Assembly: GCA_963706875.1 (NCBI GenBank)
Contig: CAVPNW010000004.1
Coordinates: 1-64,000, forward strand
Reading direction: 5' to 3'
Length of the DNA stretch: 64,000 bases
Source: Prado023 sp963706875
GTDB lineage: Bacteria > Actinomycetota > Actinomycetes > S36-B12 > CAIYMF01
Made by a program: the position numbers and the translations under genes. Positions 45,283 to 53,665 of this stretch are shown here, one piece after another. Within the stretch, counting starts at the first letter, position 1. Each line of letters starts with the position of its first letter. Below the pieces are notes generated by a model. The model searched no databases and was not told where the DNA came from. It was given only the letters and a program-made list of their open reading frames with translations.

Positions 45283-45579
45283 CTACTGACGCCCGACGCT
45301 CAACCAGACCGCCACGACTTGGTCCAGTTCGATCCCCGCCGAGCTGCGGACCGCGTCCCTCAACGGGAGGAAGTAGTTGCGTTCCCTGGGGAACAGCGCC
45401 GTGGTGAACTCGATCTCGCCGATGCGCACCACCACGGGCACCTGCCCCCAGTACTCAAGACCCTTGGCGGCGAACTTGATATCCGCACTTTCCTCCGCCG
45501 GGATGGCCACGAAGTAGTAGGGCGCAGGCCCCCGCCACTCGACGACCGGCCCTTCGAACTGCAAATCCCACTCCCGCAC
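45283..45579 (-). CDS. DUF1905-family protein
   Basis: 98 residues: WDLQFEGPVVEWRGPAPYYF, VAIPAEESADIK, WGQVPVVVRIGEIEFTTALF and NYFLPLRDAVRSSAGI match the DUF1905 pattern (short beta barrel, PVRVTIGGTEWKTSLFP-type core). Function unknown; relatives are sometimes fused to YdeI-like domains, and a YdeI gene occurs at 54132. GATACT-N6-GTG gives a leaderless start. Confidence 0.8.
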   Translation of the reverse strand: MREWDLQFEGPVVEWRGPAPYYFVAIPAEESADIKFAAKGLEYWGQVPVVVRIGEIEFTTALFPRERNYFLPLRDAVRSSAGIELDQVVAVWLSVGRQ

Positions 45580-45604
45580 CCGGCGAGTATCGCCCAGTGG
45601 AGCC

Positions 45605-45665
45605 GAACGGCATACCGCGCACCGTCCCGGTCAGCGGCGGTACGGCATATCGCCGCCAGTCGGGC
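45605..45665. repeat. Degenerate palindromic repeat region
   Basis: GGCATACCGCGCACCGTCCC and CGGCGGTACGGCATATCGCC carry mutually inverted GGCATA and CCG-GCGG units. They resemble units at 37130-37165 and 48575-48600. Confidence 0.4.
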
Positions 45666-45812
45666 GCGATCCCCTCGGGACCTTCTGCGAGCATCGGGGG
45701 ATGCCACATCGCTGCCCCCCTGCTTCGGCCGTTGCGTTGTGGTGGTCGCGCGCCGGCGGGTGTCCCGCGTGTGGGCGTCCCGGCAGGTGTCGGGCGGGCG
45801 TATGTTGGTGGG

Positions 45813-46010
45813 GTGCAACCGGCTCAGCGGGTGACGTTGGTGGTCGTGCTGCTGATCAGCGCCTTGCTCGGCGCGTATGTGTGGACCGGGTGGGTGCACG
45901 CCGAGAACGGGCTGGTCACGTTCCTGGGCACGGTTCTGGTGGTGGTCGCCGTCGGACTGCTCGCCGGGTTCCAGGCCGCACGCCGCGAGGTCCGGAAGGT
46001 GCGCCGGTGA
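45813..46010 (+). CDS. Small two-helix membrane protein (65 aa)
   Basis: GTG 45813 follows TATGTT (45801-45806) by 6 nt. Two helices (VTLVVVLLISALLGAYVW and LVTFLGTVLVVVAVGLLAGF) flank a short loop WVHAENG, and the tail is basic (ARREVRKVRR). Family unknown. It is separated from the next small membrane gene by 32 bp. Confidence 0.6.
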   Translation: MQPAQRVTLVVVLLISALLGAYVWTGWVHAENGLVTFLGTVLVVVAVGLLAGFQAARREVRKVRR

Positions 46011-46042
46011 CTGGTCCGCAGCTTCAGACAGCCAGGTGAGCG

Positions 46043-46297
46043 ATGATCAGAGCGGGTGAGATGACTCGCAGCGGTTACGTCGCCGGCCTGTGCGCGGGCG
46101 GTGTCATGGTGCTGATCGGGCTTGCGATGGACCTTGCTGGGGTTGCCCTGCCGGGCAGGCAGTACACGTTGGGGTTGCTCACCGTGCTGGTTGTCCTCGT
46201 CACCGGGCAGCTGGTCTCCCGTCGCAGCGGGCCTGGTCAGGCCAGCGGGCCGACGCCCAGCGCGGGGTCCACCAACTCCGGGATCCCGACCGGATAG
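46043..46297 (+). CDS. Small two-helix membrane protein (84 aa)
   Basis: Hydrophobic segments YVAGLCAGGVMVLIGLAMDLAG and YTLGLLTVLVVLVTGQLV are followed by a Ser/Gly/Pro tail. CCAGGTGAG precedes ATG 46043; ATG 46061 in frame is an alternative. It is probably co-transcribed with the gene at 45813. Function unknown. Confidence 0.55.
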   Translation: MIRAGEMTRSGYVAGLCAGGVMVLIGLAMDLAGVALPGRQYTLGLLTVLVVLVTGQLVSRRSGPGQASGPTPSAGSTNSGIPTG

Positions 46298-46359
46298 CCC
46301 CGGACGCCGTGGTTCAGCCGTTCGGCGAATGCCCCGGGGGGCCCGCGCTCGCGGGGTCA

Positions 46360-46557
46360 CGTGATCGTCGGCGTGGTCGGGCGCGGCGTCGCTGGGGACG
46401 GGCCCCGGGTTAGCGTTGCGGAGGTCGCCGGAGTTGTCCGTTCACTGCCATCCCCGCGGCCAGCATCAGGCGCGAAGAGCACCGCGAACAGCGCCAGGAT
46501 TCCGAGGTCGTCACCTCGAGGGACCCCCAACCGGGCCCTCACCCAGCCGGCGCCCAC
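46360..46557 (-). CDS. Possible small membrane peptide (low confidence)
   Basis: A frame with one hydrophobic stretch (LGILALFAVLFAPDAG) and a Thr/Pro-rich tail follows the lipoprotein stop in the same frame. Composition is only partly convincing. It could be a short separate protein or simply an extension of the lipoprotein gene's frame. Confidence 0.25.
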
Positions 46558-46584
46558 CCAGGCGCCGACCAGCCCGTGGTTGGG

Positions 46585-46905
46585 TCAGTCGTCCGTGCCG
46601 GGGTCCGCTGGGGTGATGCGAGGGGTCGGCGTCGGTGGCGGACCACTGGGGGCGTGTGGGGGCGATGTGGCGAGCCCTCCCGTTTCGCTGGGGTAGATGG
46701 GAAGAGGCACGATCGTGCCGGACCAACTCGGTTCCGGGCTTCTGGGTTGCGGGCTTGCCGCGGGTGACGACGGGGTCGGATCCCCGCCGCCGCCGGGACA
46801 GCCGGCCAGAACGGGCACCCCCACGACCAGGAGGAGCGCTGAGGCCGATACGCGGACTCGCAGGATGTGGCAGCCTGGGCGGCGGTGAGCCCGGGATCCG
46901 TCCAT
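46585..46905 (-). CDS. Small proline-rich lipoprotein
   Basis: 106 residues. A basic n-region (GSRAHRRPGCHILRVR), a hydrophobic core and the lipobox VLAGC lead to a Gly-rich turn and a long Pro/Ser/Thr tail. It is anchored outside the membrane as an extended chain without a folded domain. ATG 46905 is preferred; an in-frame GTG lies 12 nt upstream. Confidence 0.55.
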   Translation of the reverse strand: MDGSRAHRRPGCHILRVRVSASALLLVVGVPVLAGCPGGGGDPTPSSPAASPQPRSPEPSWSGTIVPLPIYPSETGGLATSPPHAPSGPPPTPTPRITPADPGTDD

Positions 46906-47069
46906 CGCGACGGGCACCTCCTCCAGCTGCCCCCCGGACAGGTGGTCCCAGTATGCCGAACTCCCGTACGGGGTGGCCGCGCTGCCGGGCGTACGCTGCT
47001 GATCGTGAGTCCCTTGGTCCCGCTGTCCGTTCTCGTGGCTCTGGCTCTGCGGGCGGGGGACGCGACAAC

Positions 47070-48038
47070 GTGAGGGCTCTTGTGCAGGACGAGTACGGCG
47101 GCCTGGAGGTCTTGAAGATCGCCGAGTTGCCGGTCCCGCACCCCGGACCCGACCAGGTTCTTGTCAGGGTGCGTGCGGCCTCGATCAACGAGTGGGATCA
47201 GGGCCTGATGCGCGGCACCCCGCTCGTGAACCGGACGAGTGGGCTGCGCCGCCCGCGGCGCCGGACCCTCGGGTCGGACATCGCCGGCGTGGTCGAGGCG
47301 GTGGGTAGTTCGGTCACCCGGTTCGGCCCCGGGGATGCGGTGTTCGGCGACCTGTCCGGGTGTGGGTTCGGCGCGTTCGCGCAGTACGCCTGCGCGGCCG
47401 AGTCCGCGTTGACGGCGAAGCCGGGGTTCCTGACCTTCGAGGAGGCGGCGGCCGTGCCCCAGGCCGGTGGGCTGGCTATGGCGGGGTTGGAGAAGGGCGG
47501 TCCGCTGCGCCCGGGGCAGCGCGTGCTGATGAACGGCGGCGGGGGCGGGGTGGGCACTTTCGCCATCCAGATCGCGAAGGCGTCCGGTGTTGAGGTTACC
47601 GGGGTCGACGCCCCGGCCAAACTCGACTTGATGCGCGACCTCGGCGCCGACCGGGTGATCGACTTCACCGCAGAGGACTTCACGCGCAGCGGCGAGCAGT
47701 ACGACCTGATCCTCGATGTGGTGTGCCATCGATCGATCGCCGACTACCGGCGCGCGCTTCGGCCCGGCGGCAGTTGTGGCGTCATTGGTGGGGGCACCGG
47801 GCGGCTGGTTGGGGCAGCCGCGCTGGGGCAGGCCCTGCGGCTATCCGAAGGCCGACGGGTTGGCCTGGTGATGTACCGGGCCAACCGACCCGATGCGATG
47901 GACAGCTTGGTTCGCCTGATCGGCGAGGGCTCGGTGAAGCCGGTGATCGATCGCTTGTTCCCCCTGGAGGAAGGCCGTGACGCCATGGGCTACTACCTCA
48001 GGGGGGCGTTCGCCGGCAAGATCGTCATCACGATGTGA
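47070..48038 (+). CDS. Zinc-independent quinone oxidoreductase-like MDR dehydrogenase
   Basis: 322 residues. The GroES-like N-terminal domain starts VRALVQDEYGGLEVLKIAELP; the Rossmann motif is MNGGGGGVGTFAIQIAK near residue 155, and VSVxxNEWDQ replaces zinc-binding residues (no structural Cys cluster), as in NADPH:quinone reductases of the MDR superfamily. The C terminus KIVITM is typical. I chose GTG 47070; the frame runs upstream to 46635 through non-protein-like sequence. A small membrane gene follows after one base. Confidence 0.9.
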   Translation: MRALVQDEYGGLEVLKIAELPVPHPGPDQVLVRVRAASINEWDQGLMRGTPLVNRTSGLRRPRRRTLGSDIAGVVEAVGSSVTRFGPGDAVFGDLSGCGFGAFAQYACAAESALTAKPGFLTFEEAAAVPQAGGLAMAGLEKGGPLRPGQRVLMNGGGGGVGTFAIQIAKASGVEVTGVDAPAKLDLMRDLGADRVIDFTAEDFTRSGEQYDLILDVVCHRSIADYRRALRPGGSCGVIGGGTGRLVGAAALGQALRLSEGRRVGLVMYRANRPDAMDSLVRLIGEGSVKPVIDRLFPLEEGRDAMGYYLRGAFAGKIVITM

Positions 48039-48039
48039 G

Positions 48040-48249
48040 GTGGACCCCCGGCGTGGGGAGACCGTCCATTCAGGACTCCGGCCCCTGCTGGGCTCGTCGG
48101 CCGCGGGGTTCTTCCTGACCTTCTTGGTGAGTTCCGCCGTCATCTACCTCTGGCAGGGGGTCACCCTGACTCTGGCGCTCCAACTCGGTGCGGGGACGGG
48201 CTGGGGGCAGGAAACGACCCCGCGCGAGCGATACGTTGCGCTTACGTGA
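48040..48249 (+). CDS. Possible single-helix membrane peptide (69 aa)
   Basis: GTG 48040 lies one base after the dehydrogenase stop. The frame has one helix (AGFFLTFLVSSAVIYLW) and a polar tail QETTPRERYVALT. Coupling to the upstream gene supports it; no family is recognised. Confidence 0.4.
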   Translation: MDPRRGETVHSGLRPLLGSSAAGFFLTFLVSSAVIYLWQGVTLTLALQLGAGTGWGQETTPRERYVALT

Positions 48250-48270
48250 GTCGTCGTCGAGTGGGGTTAA

Positions 48271-48456
48271 ATGGTCGGTAACGTGAAGCAGGGGGTTGGG
48301 CGGCGGATGTGGCCGGCGTCGGTCGTCGCTCTGGTCGCGTCAGCGGCGGTCGGCGGCAGTTCCGGGTCTTTCTGGACGTTCCTGTTGGCGCTGGCGTTCT
48401 CGATGCTGTGCCTCGGTGCGACGTACTGGTTACTTGTCGCAGGCCCCCGACCCTAG
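48271..48456 (+). CDS. Small membrane protein (61 aa)
   Basis: A basic start (VGNVKQGVGRRMW) is followed by two short hydrophobic segments (ASVVALVASAAVGG and FLLALAFSMLCLGATYWLL). It is plausible by composition only, with no clear ribosome site. Confidence 0.45.
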   Translation: MVGNVKQGVGRRMWPASVVALVASAAVGGSSGSFWTFLLALAFSMLCLGATYWLLVAGPRP

Positions 48457-48852
48457 GTACTGACCGCAGCGTGGTCGTGGGCTCGCGACCCCCCTTACCC
48501 CGCAGCAGCCCGGGTGCGTCCCCACCAACCCCGCAGGGAACATGATCTCGGACCTCGCGACCCGCGGCATACCGGCATAGCCGCGTACCGTCCCGGTGTC
48601 GCGGCGCCCGATGGGTCACTGCGGCCGCCTATCGCGCGTTGTTCCCATGTCCAGCCCTCCGGCGTGCCCGAAGTACGTGCGGTCCCAGATCCGCCGCCTA
48701 ATCCTGCAGGTGCCATTCCGACAACTCCATGGACATGCCCAACCAGATCAGCGATGCTTTTCGCTTCGACGCGATCGTCAGCGGCGAACGGGTGCGCAGG
48801 CTCACCTGAGCGCCCAGCGCCGAGCGGCTCTGTGCCCGAGGAGGATCTGCTG
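48457..48852. repeat. Gene-free stretch with degenerate repeats
   Basis: At 48570-48635 GGCATAGCCGCGTACCGTCC and GCGGCCGCCTATCGCGCG combine the units seen near 25211, 37130, 37700 and 45611. No gene is visible until 48853. Confidence 0.45.
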
Positions 48853-49563
48853 ATGTCCACGTTCGTCATCGTGCCGGGCGCTTGGGATACACCCGCGACC
48901 CTGGAGCCCGTGATCGAGCCGTTGGGTTCGGCTGGCCACGACGTGGTCGTCGTTGACCTGCCGTGTGGGAGCCCTGACGCGAGCTTGGAGGAGTATGCGG
49001 ATGCCGTGCGCGCCGTGCTCCCCGAGGACCTGTCCCAGGTGGTGCTGGTCGGCTACTCGTTCGGAGGCTTCACCGCCTCCAGGATCGCCGTGGACCACCC
49101 CGACGTGCCGGTGGTCTACGTCGCGGCGTGGATCCCGCGGGATGGTTCCTCGGTGCTCGACCTCTTCGCCGGCGGCGATCCGTTCGAGGCCGGCGAGGAG
49201 ACGGGATTCGCCGCCTTCGACGGACTGGTGCTGGCCGCCGGCCCTGGTCTGTGCGCCCTGAACATCGACCTGTACGTGGCCGCGGCTGACCCTGCCGAGC
49301 GGGACGCGGTGCGGACCTACCTGGAGCGCACGCAACGTCCGCAGGGCATCGCTGCGTTGCGCGAGAAGTGGCGCGGGGAACTGCCGACCTCCCGCCGCCG
49401 CACCTACATCCTGACGACCGCCGACACCCTGGTGCCGCCGGACACCCAGCGGGTGATGGCAGCCTCAGTCGGCGCCGATGTCGTCGAGATCGCCGCCGAC
49501 CACGGGCTCTTCCGCGAGCAGCCCGCGCGTATCTCCGAACTGCTGATCGCCGCCGCATCCTGA
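48853..49563 (+). CDS. Alpha/beta hydrolase
   Basis: 236 residues. STFVIVPGAWDTP is the first strand with its oxyanion loop, VLVGYSFGGF holds the nucleophile Ser (GYSFGG), and IAADHGLFREQP near the C terminus supplies the His; the acid is probably Asp in TTADTLVP. The fold matches small actinobacterial esterase/salicylate-esterase-like hydrolases. ATG 48853 follows GAGGATCTGC. Cytoplasmic; substrate unknown. Confidence 0.88.
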   Translation: MSTFVIVPGAWDTPATLEPVIEPLGSAGHDVVVVDLPCGSPDASLEEYADAVRAVLPEDLSQVVLVGYSFGGFTASRIAVDHPDVPVVYVAAWIPRDGSSVLDLFAGGDPFEAGEETGFAAFDGLVLAAGPGLCALNIDLYVAAADPAERDAVRTYLERTQRPQGIAALREKWRGELPTSRRRTYILTTADTLVPPDTQRVMAASVGADVVEIAADHGLFREQPARISELLIAAAS

Positions 49564-49687
49564 CCGCGCACGCGTCGACACCGAAGGGCGACGGGGTGGC
49601 CATCCCAGCGCGCCCCACACCGCCGCGTGTCGCGCGCTGCGTCGCCATCGCCCAGGACCATGCGCATCAACCAGGGACGTAGCGTGG

Positions 49688-50446
49688 TCAGGCCTTGGTG
49701 GCGTGGACGGTTCGCATGTCGGCGGCGATCCCGCCCATGTGCTTGCTGAGGAACTCGTCGAGTTGGTTGACCGCGGTGCTGGCGTAGGACATGGCCACGT
49801 CTGTGAACCCGGCCTGCTCGACCATGCGTCGCACGTCGTCCTCGCTCCATACCCACAGGGCGTCCATCATGCGATGGGTCTGGGTTCCGGGTTGGACCCA
49901 CTCGCCGATGTTCATCACCGCCCGGCCGCCCGGTTGCAGCACTCGGTGCAACTCGGTCAGCACCTTCTCCGGGTCGGGGAAGCATTCGAAGGACCCCATG
50001 ACCGTCACCACGCTGAATGTCTCGTCGGGCCAGGGCAGCGTGCCCGCGTCGCCTTGCACGATCTCCGCGGTGCCGGCCGAGATCCGGTCGGCGAGGCGCT
50101 GGCGGGCGAGGTCGATCTGGACATCCGACAGGTCCAGACCAGCCACGCGCCCCACGTGTCCGGCGTACTTTTCGAGGAAGTACGCGGACCCGCAGGCCAC
50201 CTCGAGCAACTCGTCGTCGGGCTGTAGGGCCAACTCGCGGTCCATCACCTTGTACAGCTGGCTGTGCAGCCGTGGCATGGTCCAGTGGCTGCTGACCCAG
50301 CCCAGCGGGCCGCTCGGAACCCCGGCCCAGGACCAAGCCAGGTGCCTGAAGCCCGCCGTCGTCGCCGCTGTGGCAGATTCCGCGGCCGACTGAGCCACCC
50401 CGGCCACCGATGCCCCCGTCCTCGTCAGTACCTCCGTGCCTCTCAT
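49688..50446 (-). CDS. Class I SAM-dependent methyltransferase (paralogue of 33143-33883)
   Basis: 252 residues. PSGPLGWVSSHW in the N-terminal part, motif I LLEVACGSAYFL, GLDLSDVQIDLARQ, GDAGTLPWPDETF, LQPGGRAVMNIG, PGTQTHRMMD and EDDVRRMVEQAGF line up throughout with the protein at 33143. Motif I deviates from the usual GxGxG (A-C-G-S-A). GGAGGGCCTGAG precedes the ATG. The substrate is unknown; two diverged copies suggest related but distinct substrates. Confidence 0.88.
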   Translation of the reverse strand: MRGTEVLTRTGASVAGVAQSAAESATAATTAGFRHLAWSWAGVPSGPLGWVSSHWTMPRLHSQLYKVMDRELALQPDDELLEVACGSAYFLEKYAGHVGRVAGLDLSDVQIDLARQRLADRISAGTAEIVQGDAGTLPWPDETFSVVTVMGSFECFPDPEKVLTELHRVLQPGGRAVMNIGEWVQPGTQTHRMMDALWVWSEDDVRRMVEQAGFTDVAMSYASTAVNQLDEFLSKHMGGIAADMRTVHATKA

Positions 50447-50473
50447 CTCAGGCCCTCCTTGTCCATGCGGCCA

Positions 50474-51211
50474 CTAGGCCGTCGTGCTCGCGTCTTGGGT
50501 CATGGCCGATCGGCCGCAGGTGCGTTCCGGGAAGCCGGGGGGCCATGTGGTGGTGGTCGTGCCGTGGGACGTCATGCGGAAGTCGCACCGGTCGCAGCCC
50601 CAGGCCAGGGTCCTGGTCCGGGTCAGCCCGTATCCGGCGGCCTCGGCCATGACGTAGTCGAGGTGGCACAGCTAGGGTGTGAACTCGTCGGCGCCCTGGG
50701 CGTGCATGAACTTGACGATGGCGCACTCGGTGACGTCCATGCCGAAGTCGAAGTCCTGGCCCGCGCCGTCGACGATCTGGCACACCCAGTCCTCGGGGTA
50801 GCGGCGCTGCTGGGTCCAGCGCGCTACCTTCTGCGCGCGTGAGGGACGGGGGCGCAGCAGCAGTGGGCGCAGGCGGCGGGGGATCCGCTCCACTTCCTGT
50901 TGGGCGTAGCCGAGGACCACCTCACCGGCGTCCTGCGCGGAGCCGCCGTGGCGCACCACCACCCGGTACGCCGCCAGCGCCATCGGCGCTGCCGCGAGGT
51001 TGGCGTTCCACGGGTTGCGCCGCCCGCCGATGTGGGGCACCTGGGGGATCAGGGTCCGGTACTCCTCGAGCATCTCGCGGCGCATGATCGCGGCGTCGGC
51101 GGGGCCGAACCGTCTGGTGAGTGAGTCGGTGTGATGGTTCAGGAACCGCTCGAAACTGTGCAACTTCCGGCGAGTGCCCAAGTCGGTGCGGGCCTGTGTC
51201 AGGGTGTTCAT
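50474..51211 (-). pseudogene. ATC-hydrolase-like gene interrupted by an in-frame amber codon
   Basis: From ATG 51211 (AAGGAGTGGTC upstream) 179 codons run to TAG at 50674-50672. The same frame continues for 66 codons with clearly homologous-looking protein (LCHLDYVMAEAAGYGLTRT, LAWGCDRCDFRM, PPGFPERTCGR) to a second TAG at 50474. GCDRCDFR and the Leu-Asp-Tyr region resemble the C-terminal catalytic part of L-2-amino-thiazoline-4-carboxylate hydrolase family proteins (Cys-dependent). The front part ends CAIVKFMHAQGADEFTP. So a single-base change probably created the stop; loss of the C-terminal part would abolish activity unless it is read through. Confidence 0.72.
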
Positions 51212-51605
51212 GACCACTCCTTCGGACCGCGGCGACCCCGCCGTTGCGACGACCGTGGTCCCACCTCCACGGTAGCCGCAGGGGTTCGCGCGGGGTAACG
51301 GCCGAACGGCCCACCAGCGTCAATGGTCCTGTGTGGCGGTGGGCTTCGCGGGTTTGCCTCGGGTGCCCAGACGGAGGTAATCCCGCTGGACAACGCCCGT
51401 GACATGGCCGGCAACTCCCATCGGCAGGCGCAAGGACTCAACCTGCCGCACGACTCAACCTGCCCCACACCGGAACCGCGCACTTCCGCCAGCCCTCGCC
51501 TCACCCGCGTCTGTTGTGGGCCGTTCGCCTCTGTCGCCGACCGGCCCCGATCGGGATGCTGGAGGGGACGGGGAACCACCCGTCGATGTGGCTGAGGAGG
51601 ACATC

Positions 51606-51908
51606 ATGGCGATTCGCTTCCACAGGACCGGCCTGATCGCCACGGGCAAGGGCCCCGAGGCCGCGGCCTTCGCTGCTGAGGTCTCCGCGTACGTCTCGGA
51701 GAGCTTCGGTGCACCCACGGTGTGGGGCATGCAGGTGGGCGGCACCTACGGCAGGGTGCACTGGTTCACCGAGTACGCGGACATGGCTGAATTCGGGGCT
51801 GTCGGGGCCAGGACCCTCACAGATCCCGGATACCTCGCCTTGATGGCCAAGGGTGCAGGGCTGTTCGTCCAGGGAAGCCTCGAGGACGCGATCATCTGGC
51901 TGGTCTAG
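51606..51908 (+). CDS. Small protein of unknown function (100 aa)
   Basis: MAIRFHRTGLIATGKGPEAAAF, WGMQVGGTYGRVHWFTEYADM and GLFVQGSLEDAIIWLV suggest a dimeric alpha/beta-barrel (ferredoxin-like) protein. GAGGAGGACATC before ATG 51606 supports the start. No family can be named. Confidence 0.75.
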   Translation: MAIRFHRTGLIATGKGPEAAAFAAEVSAYVSESFGAPTVWGMQVGGTYGRVHWFTEYADMAEFGAVGARTLTDPGYLALMAKGAGLFVQGSLEDAIIWLV

Positions 51909-52243
51909 CCGCTCGGTCACGGGTCCGGCAGAACGGACCCCCGGCTGCACTGCTAGGGATTCGCTGACCTTCTCGGGCGGGTCGGGGTCGCTTGGCGGCT
52001 GTGCCGTGAGGGTGTCGCTGGGAGACTTGGGTCTTGCGTTCCTCACAGTCATCCCGCCGCCGTGGACGCACCTCGACGGGCGCAAGGACGGTCTGGCTGC
52101 ATCCCTGTGGGCCATCTCCTGTTCGGGTTCGGTGTCGTCTCATGTCGGGTAGTCGGCCGGCGCGGGGGTGCGGTGACGAGGAATCCTCACTGGAGGCGGG
52201 TCGGTGGCCCACGGCAGCAGACACGCCCCGGCCAGCCGTCTGG
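51909..52243. other. Gene-free stretch of about 335 bp
   Basis: A rightward frame through 52000-52152 (VSLGDLGLAFLTVIPPP) has no start of its own and no known family. No terminator or repeat is clear. Confidence 0.4.
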
Positions 52244-52867
52244 TCAGCGAGTTCTCCAGGCCGGGGCGGCCGACTGCGTTCGCCCCATCACGAATCCGGC
52301 GTAGCTCCCGGCAACGAGGGGCAGGCCACCGAAGACGAGGGGGGCCAGGAACCACGGCAGCACCAGACCGCCGACCAGCGCCCCGGAGAAGGCGATCGGG
52401 ATCGCCAGCAGGTAGCCGGCCGCCACATAGTGCCGCTGACGCCGGGAATCCGCCATGCTCCAGAGGCACACAGCGGCGACAGCACCCACCACGCTCATGG
52501 GAAGGAACACCAGGCTCTCGCCCGGACCTCCCGGGGGCATGTCACCGAATCGCAGCCAGAACACCGCGAGTTGCGCCGCGGGCCATGCCAGAGCCAGACA
52601 GACCCCCACGGCGACCCGGCCCACCATGACGGCCACGCGTGCCGGGTAGGTGCTGGGCGAGACCTGACCGGGCCCCGGGGGACCCGTGGGATCGCCTCCC
52701 CGCGGCGGTGACTCGGTCATCTGGTGGACCCCGGGTTGGTCCACCGGTTCCACACTGGTCACGCCCTGGTCGGCGACCGTGTCCGTCCACCGGGTGCCGT
52801 CCCAGTACCGCCACTGGTGACGACCACCAGGATCGGGGAACCACCCAGCCGATGCTGTCGCGATCAT
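52244..52867 (-). CDS. DUF2510-domain membrane protein
   Basis: 207 residues. AGWFPDPGGRHQWRYWDGTRWT (residues about 7-28) is the DUF2510 signature found in actinobacterial membrane proteins. A Pro/Gly-rich linker and four helices follow (VGRVAVGVCLALAWPAAQLA, LVFLPMSVVGAVAAVCLW, YVAAGYLLAIPIAFSGAL, LAPLVFGGLPLVAGSYAGF). The cytoplasmic DUF2510 part is thought to mediate interactions; the function is unknown. ATG 52867. Confidence 0.82.
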   Translation of the reverse strand: MIATASAGWFPDPGGRHQWRYWDGTRWTDTVADQGVTSVEPVDQPGVHQMTESPPRGGDPTGPPGPGQVSPSTYPARVAVMVGRVAVGVCLALAWPAAQLAVFWLRFGDMPPGGPGESLVFLPMSVVGAVAAVCLWSMADSRRQRHYVAAGYLLAIPIAFSGALVGGLVLPWFLAPLVFGGLPLVAGSYAGFVMGRTQSAAPAWRTR

Positions 52868-52949
52868 GACGCCCCTCCACACCAGCATCTCCCAGCCCCA
52901 CAGGAGACGGGCAGAGGCCAACGACCCCAACTGACCGTTCCCCGGCTCG

Positions 52950-53169
52950 GTGATGCGGCAACGCGCGCGGTGATCGACACGGTTGCGGTGCAGGCCTTCC
53001 CGGCCAGCGCCGCGGGCAACGGGGCCGCCGATGAACGATCCCCGACCTGTTCCTGGTCGTCGCGAGCACCCGCAGCGGACGCGGCATCGCCGGCGTCGTG
53101 CACGGCGGGATCGCCACCGCTACAGCCGTCCTCGGCAGATCGGCCGTCACAGCAGCAGGCACCTGAGCC
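52950..53169 (+). pseudogene. Gene remnant with a frame break
   Basis: One frame reads AVIDTVAVQAFPASAAGNG up to about 53030, and another reads IPDLFLVVASTRSGRGIAG then VVHGGIATATAVLGRSAV to a TGA at about 53168. Both look like protein and follow each other, so this may be the tail of a broken rightward gene. No family is recognised. Confidence 0.3.
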
Positions 53170-53212
53170 CCGCGGATGGCCGTGTGTCGCCGGCCAGTCC
53201 GGCGGGAGTTGG

Positions 53213-53665
53213 TCAGCTCGCGGCGGTCACGAACGCTGCGGTCAACTCATCGCGGGCCTCGGGAGAGCCAGCCATCGCGGAGAACACCCACGGGCTGCCC
53301 GCCTGCCCCCACATCGTGGTCAGGCTCAAGTCCTCGCCGGTTTGACCCTCCACGCCGCATGTGGTGCTCGACCTGACCCAGTAGAGGTCCGCGTCGTGGC
53401 CGAAATCCTCGACGTCCAAATCGGCACCCTCGGTGAAGGCGCTGACGACCTGCTCGGCGGTCCACCCCTGCGGGTAGAAGTCGCCGGTCGAGACATCCAC
53501 GGCTTGCAGGCCGATGGACGAGCAGCCGACCGGCTCGGTGGTCCCGTAGGTGACCCGGAACCGATCTGGCCCCGCCACCTCGTCCATGCGCTGGCCGCCG
53601 GCGAACTCGGTAGGCAGGCGTTCAAACAGCGCCACGATGTCGGCAGCCGTGTCGGGCAGGTCCAC
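53213..53665 (-). CDS. Unknown protein, 5' part probably in another frame
   Basis: 150 codons (VDLPDTAADIVALFERLP, GCSSIGLQAVDVSTG, DADLYWVRSSTTCG, WVFSAMAGSPEARDEL) form a plausible extracytoplasmic domain with a Cys pair. The GTG at 53665 is more likely an internal codon. Immediately upstream another leftward frame carries protein-like sequence (DQPWWDCGSEGLAVAPQPGE, to SSLPVAVAP), and one lost base near 53685 would join them. No lipobox or signal peptide was found in the 53666-54131 gap, so the true N terminus is not established. Confidence 0.5.
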   Translation of the reverse strand: MDLPDTAADIVALFERLPTEFAGGQRMDEVAGPDRFRVTYGTTEPVGCSSIGLQAVDVSTGDFYPQGWTAEQVVSAFTEGADLDVEDFGHDADLYWVRSSTTCGVEGQTGEDLSLTTMWGQAGSPWVFSAMAGSPEARDELTAAFVTAAS

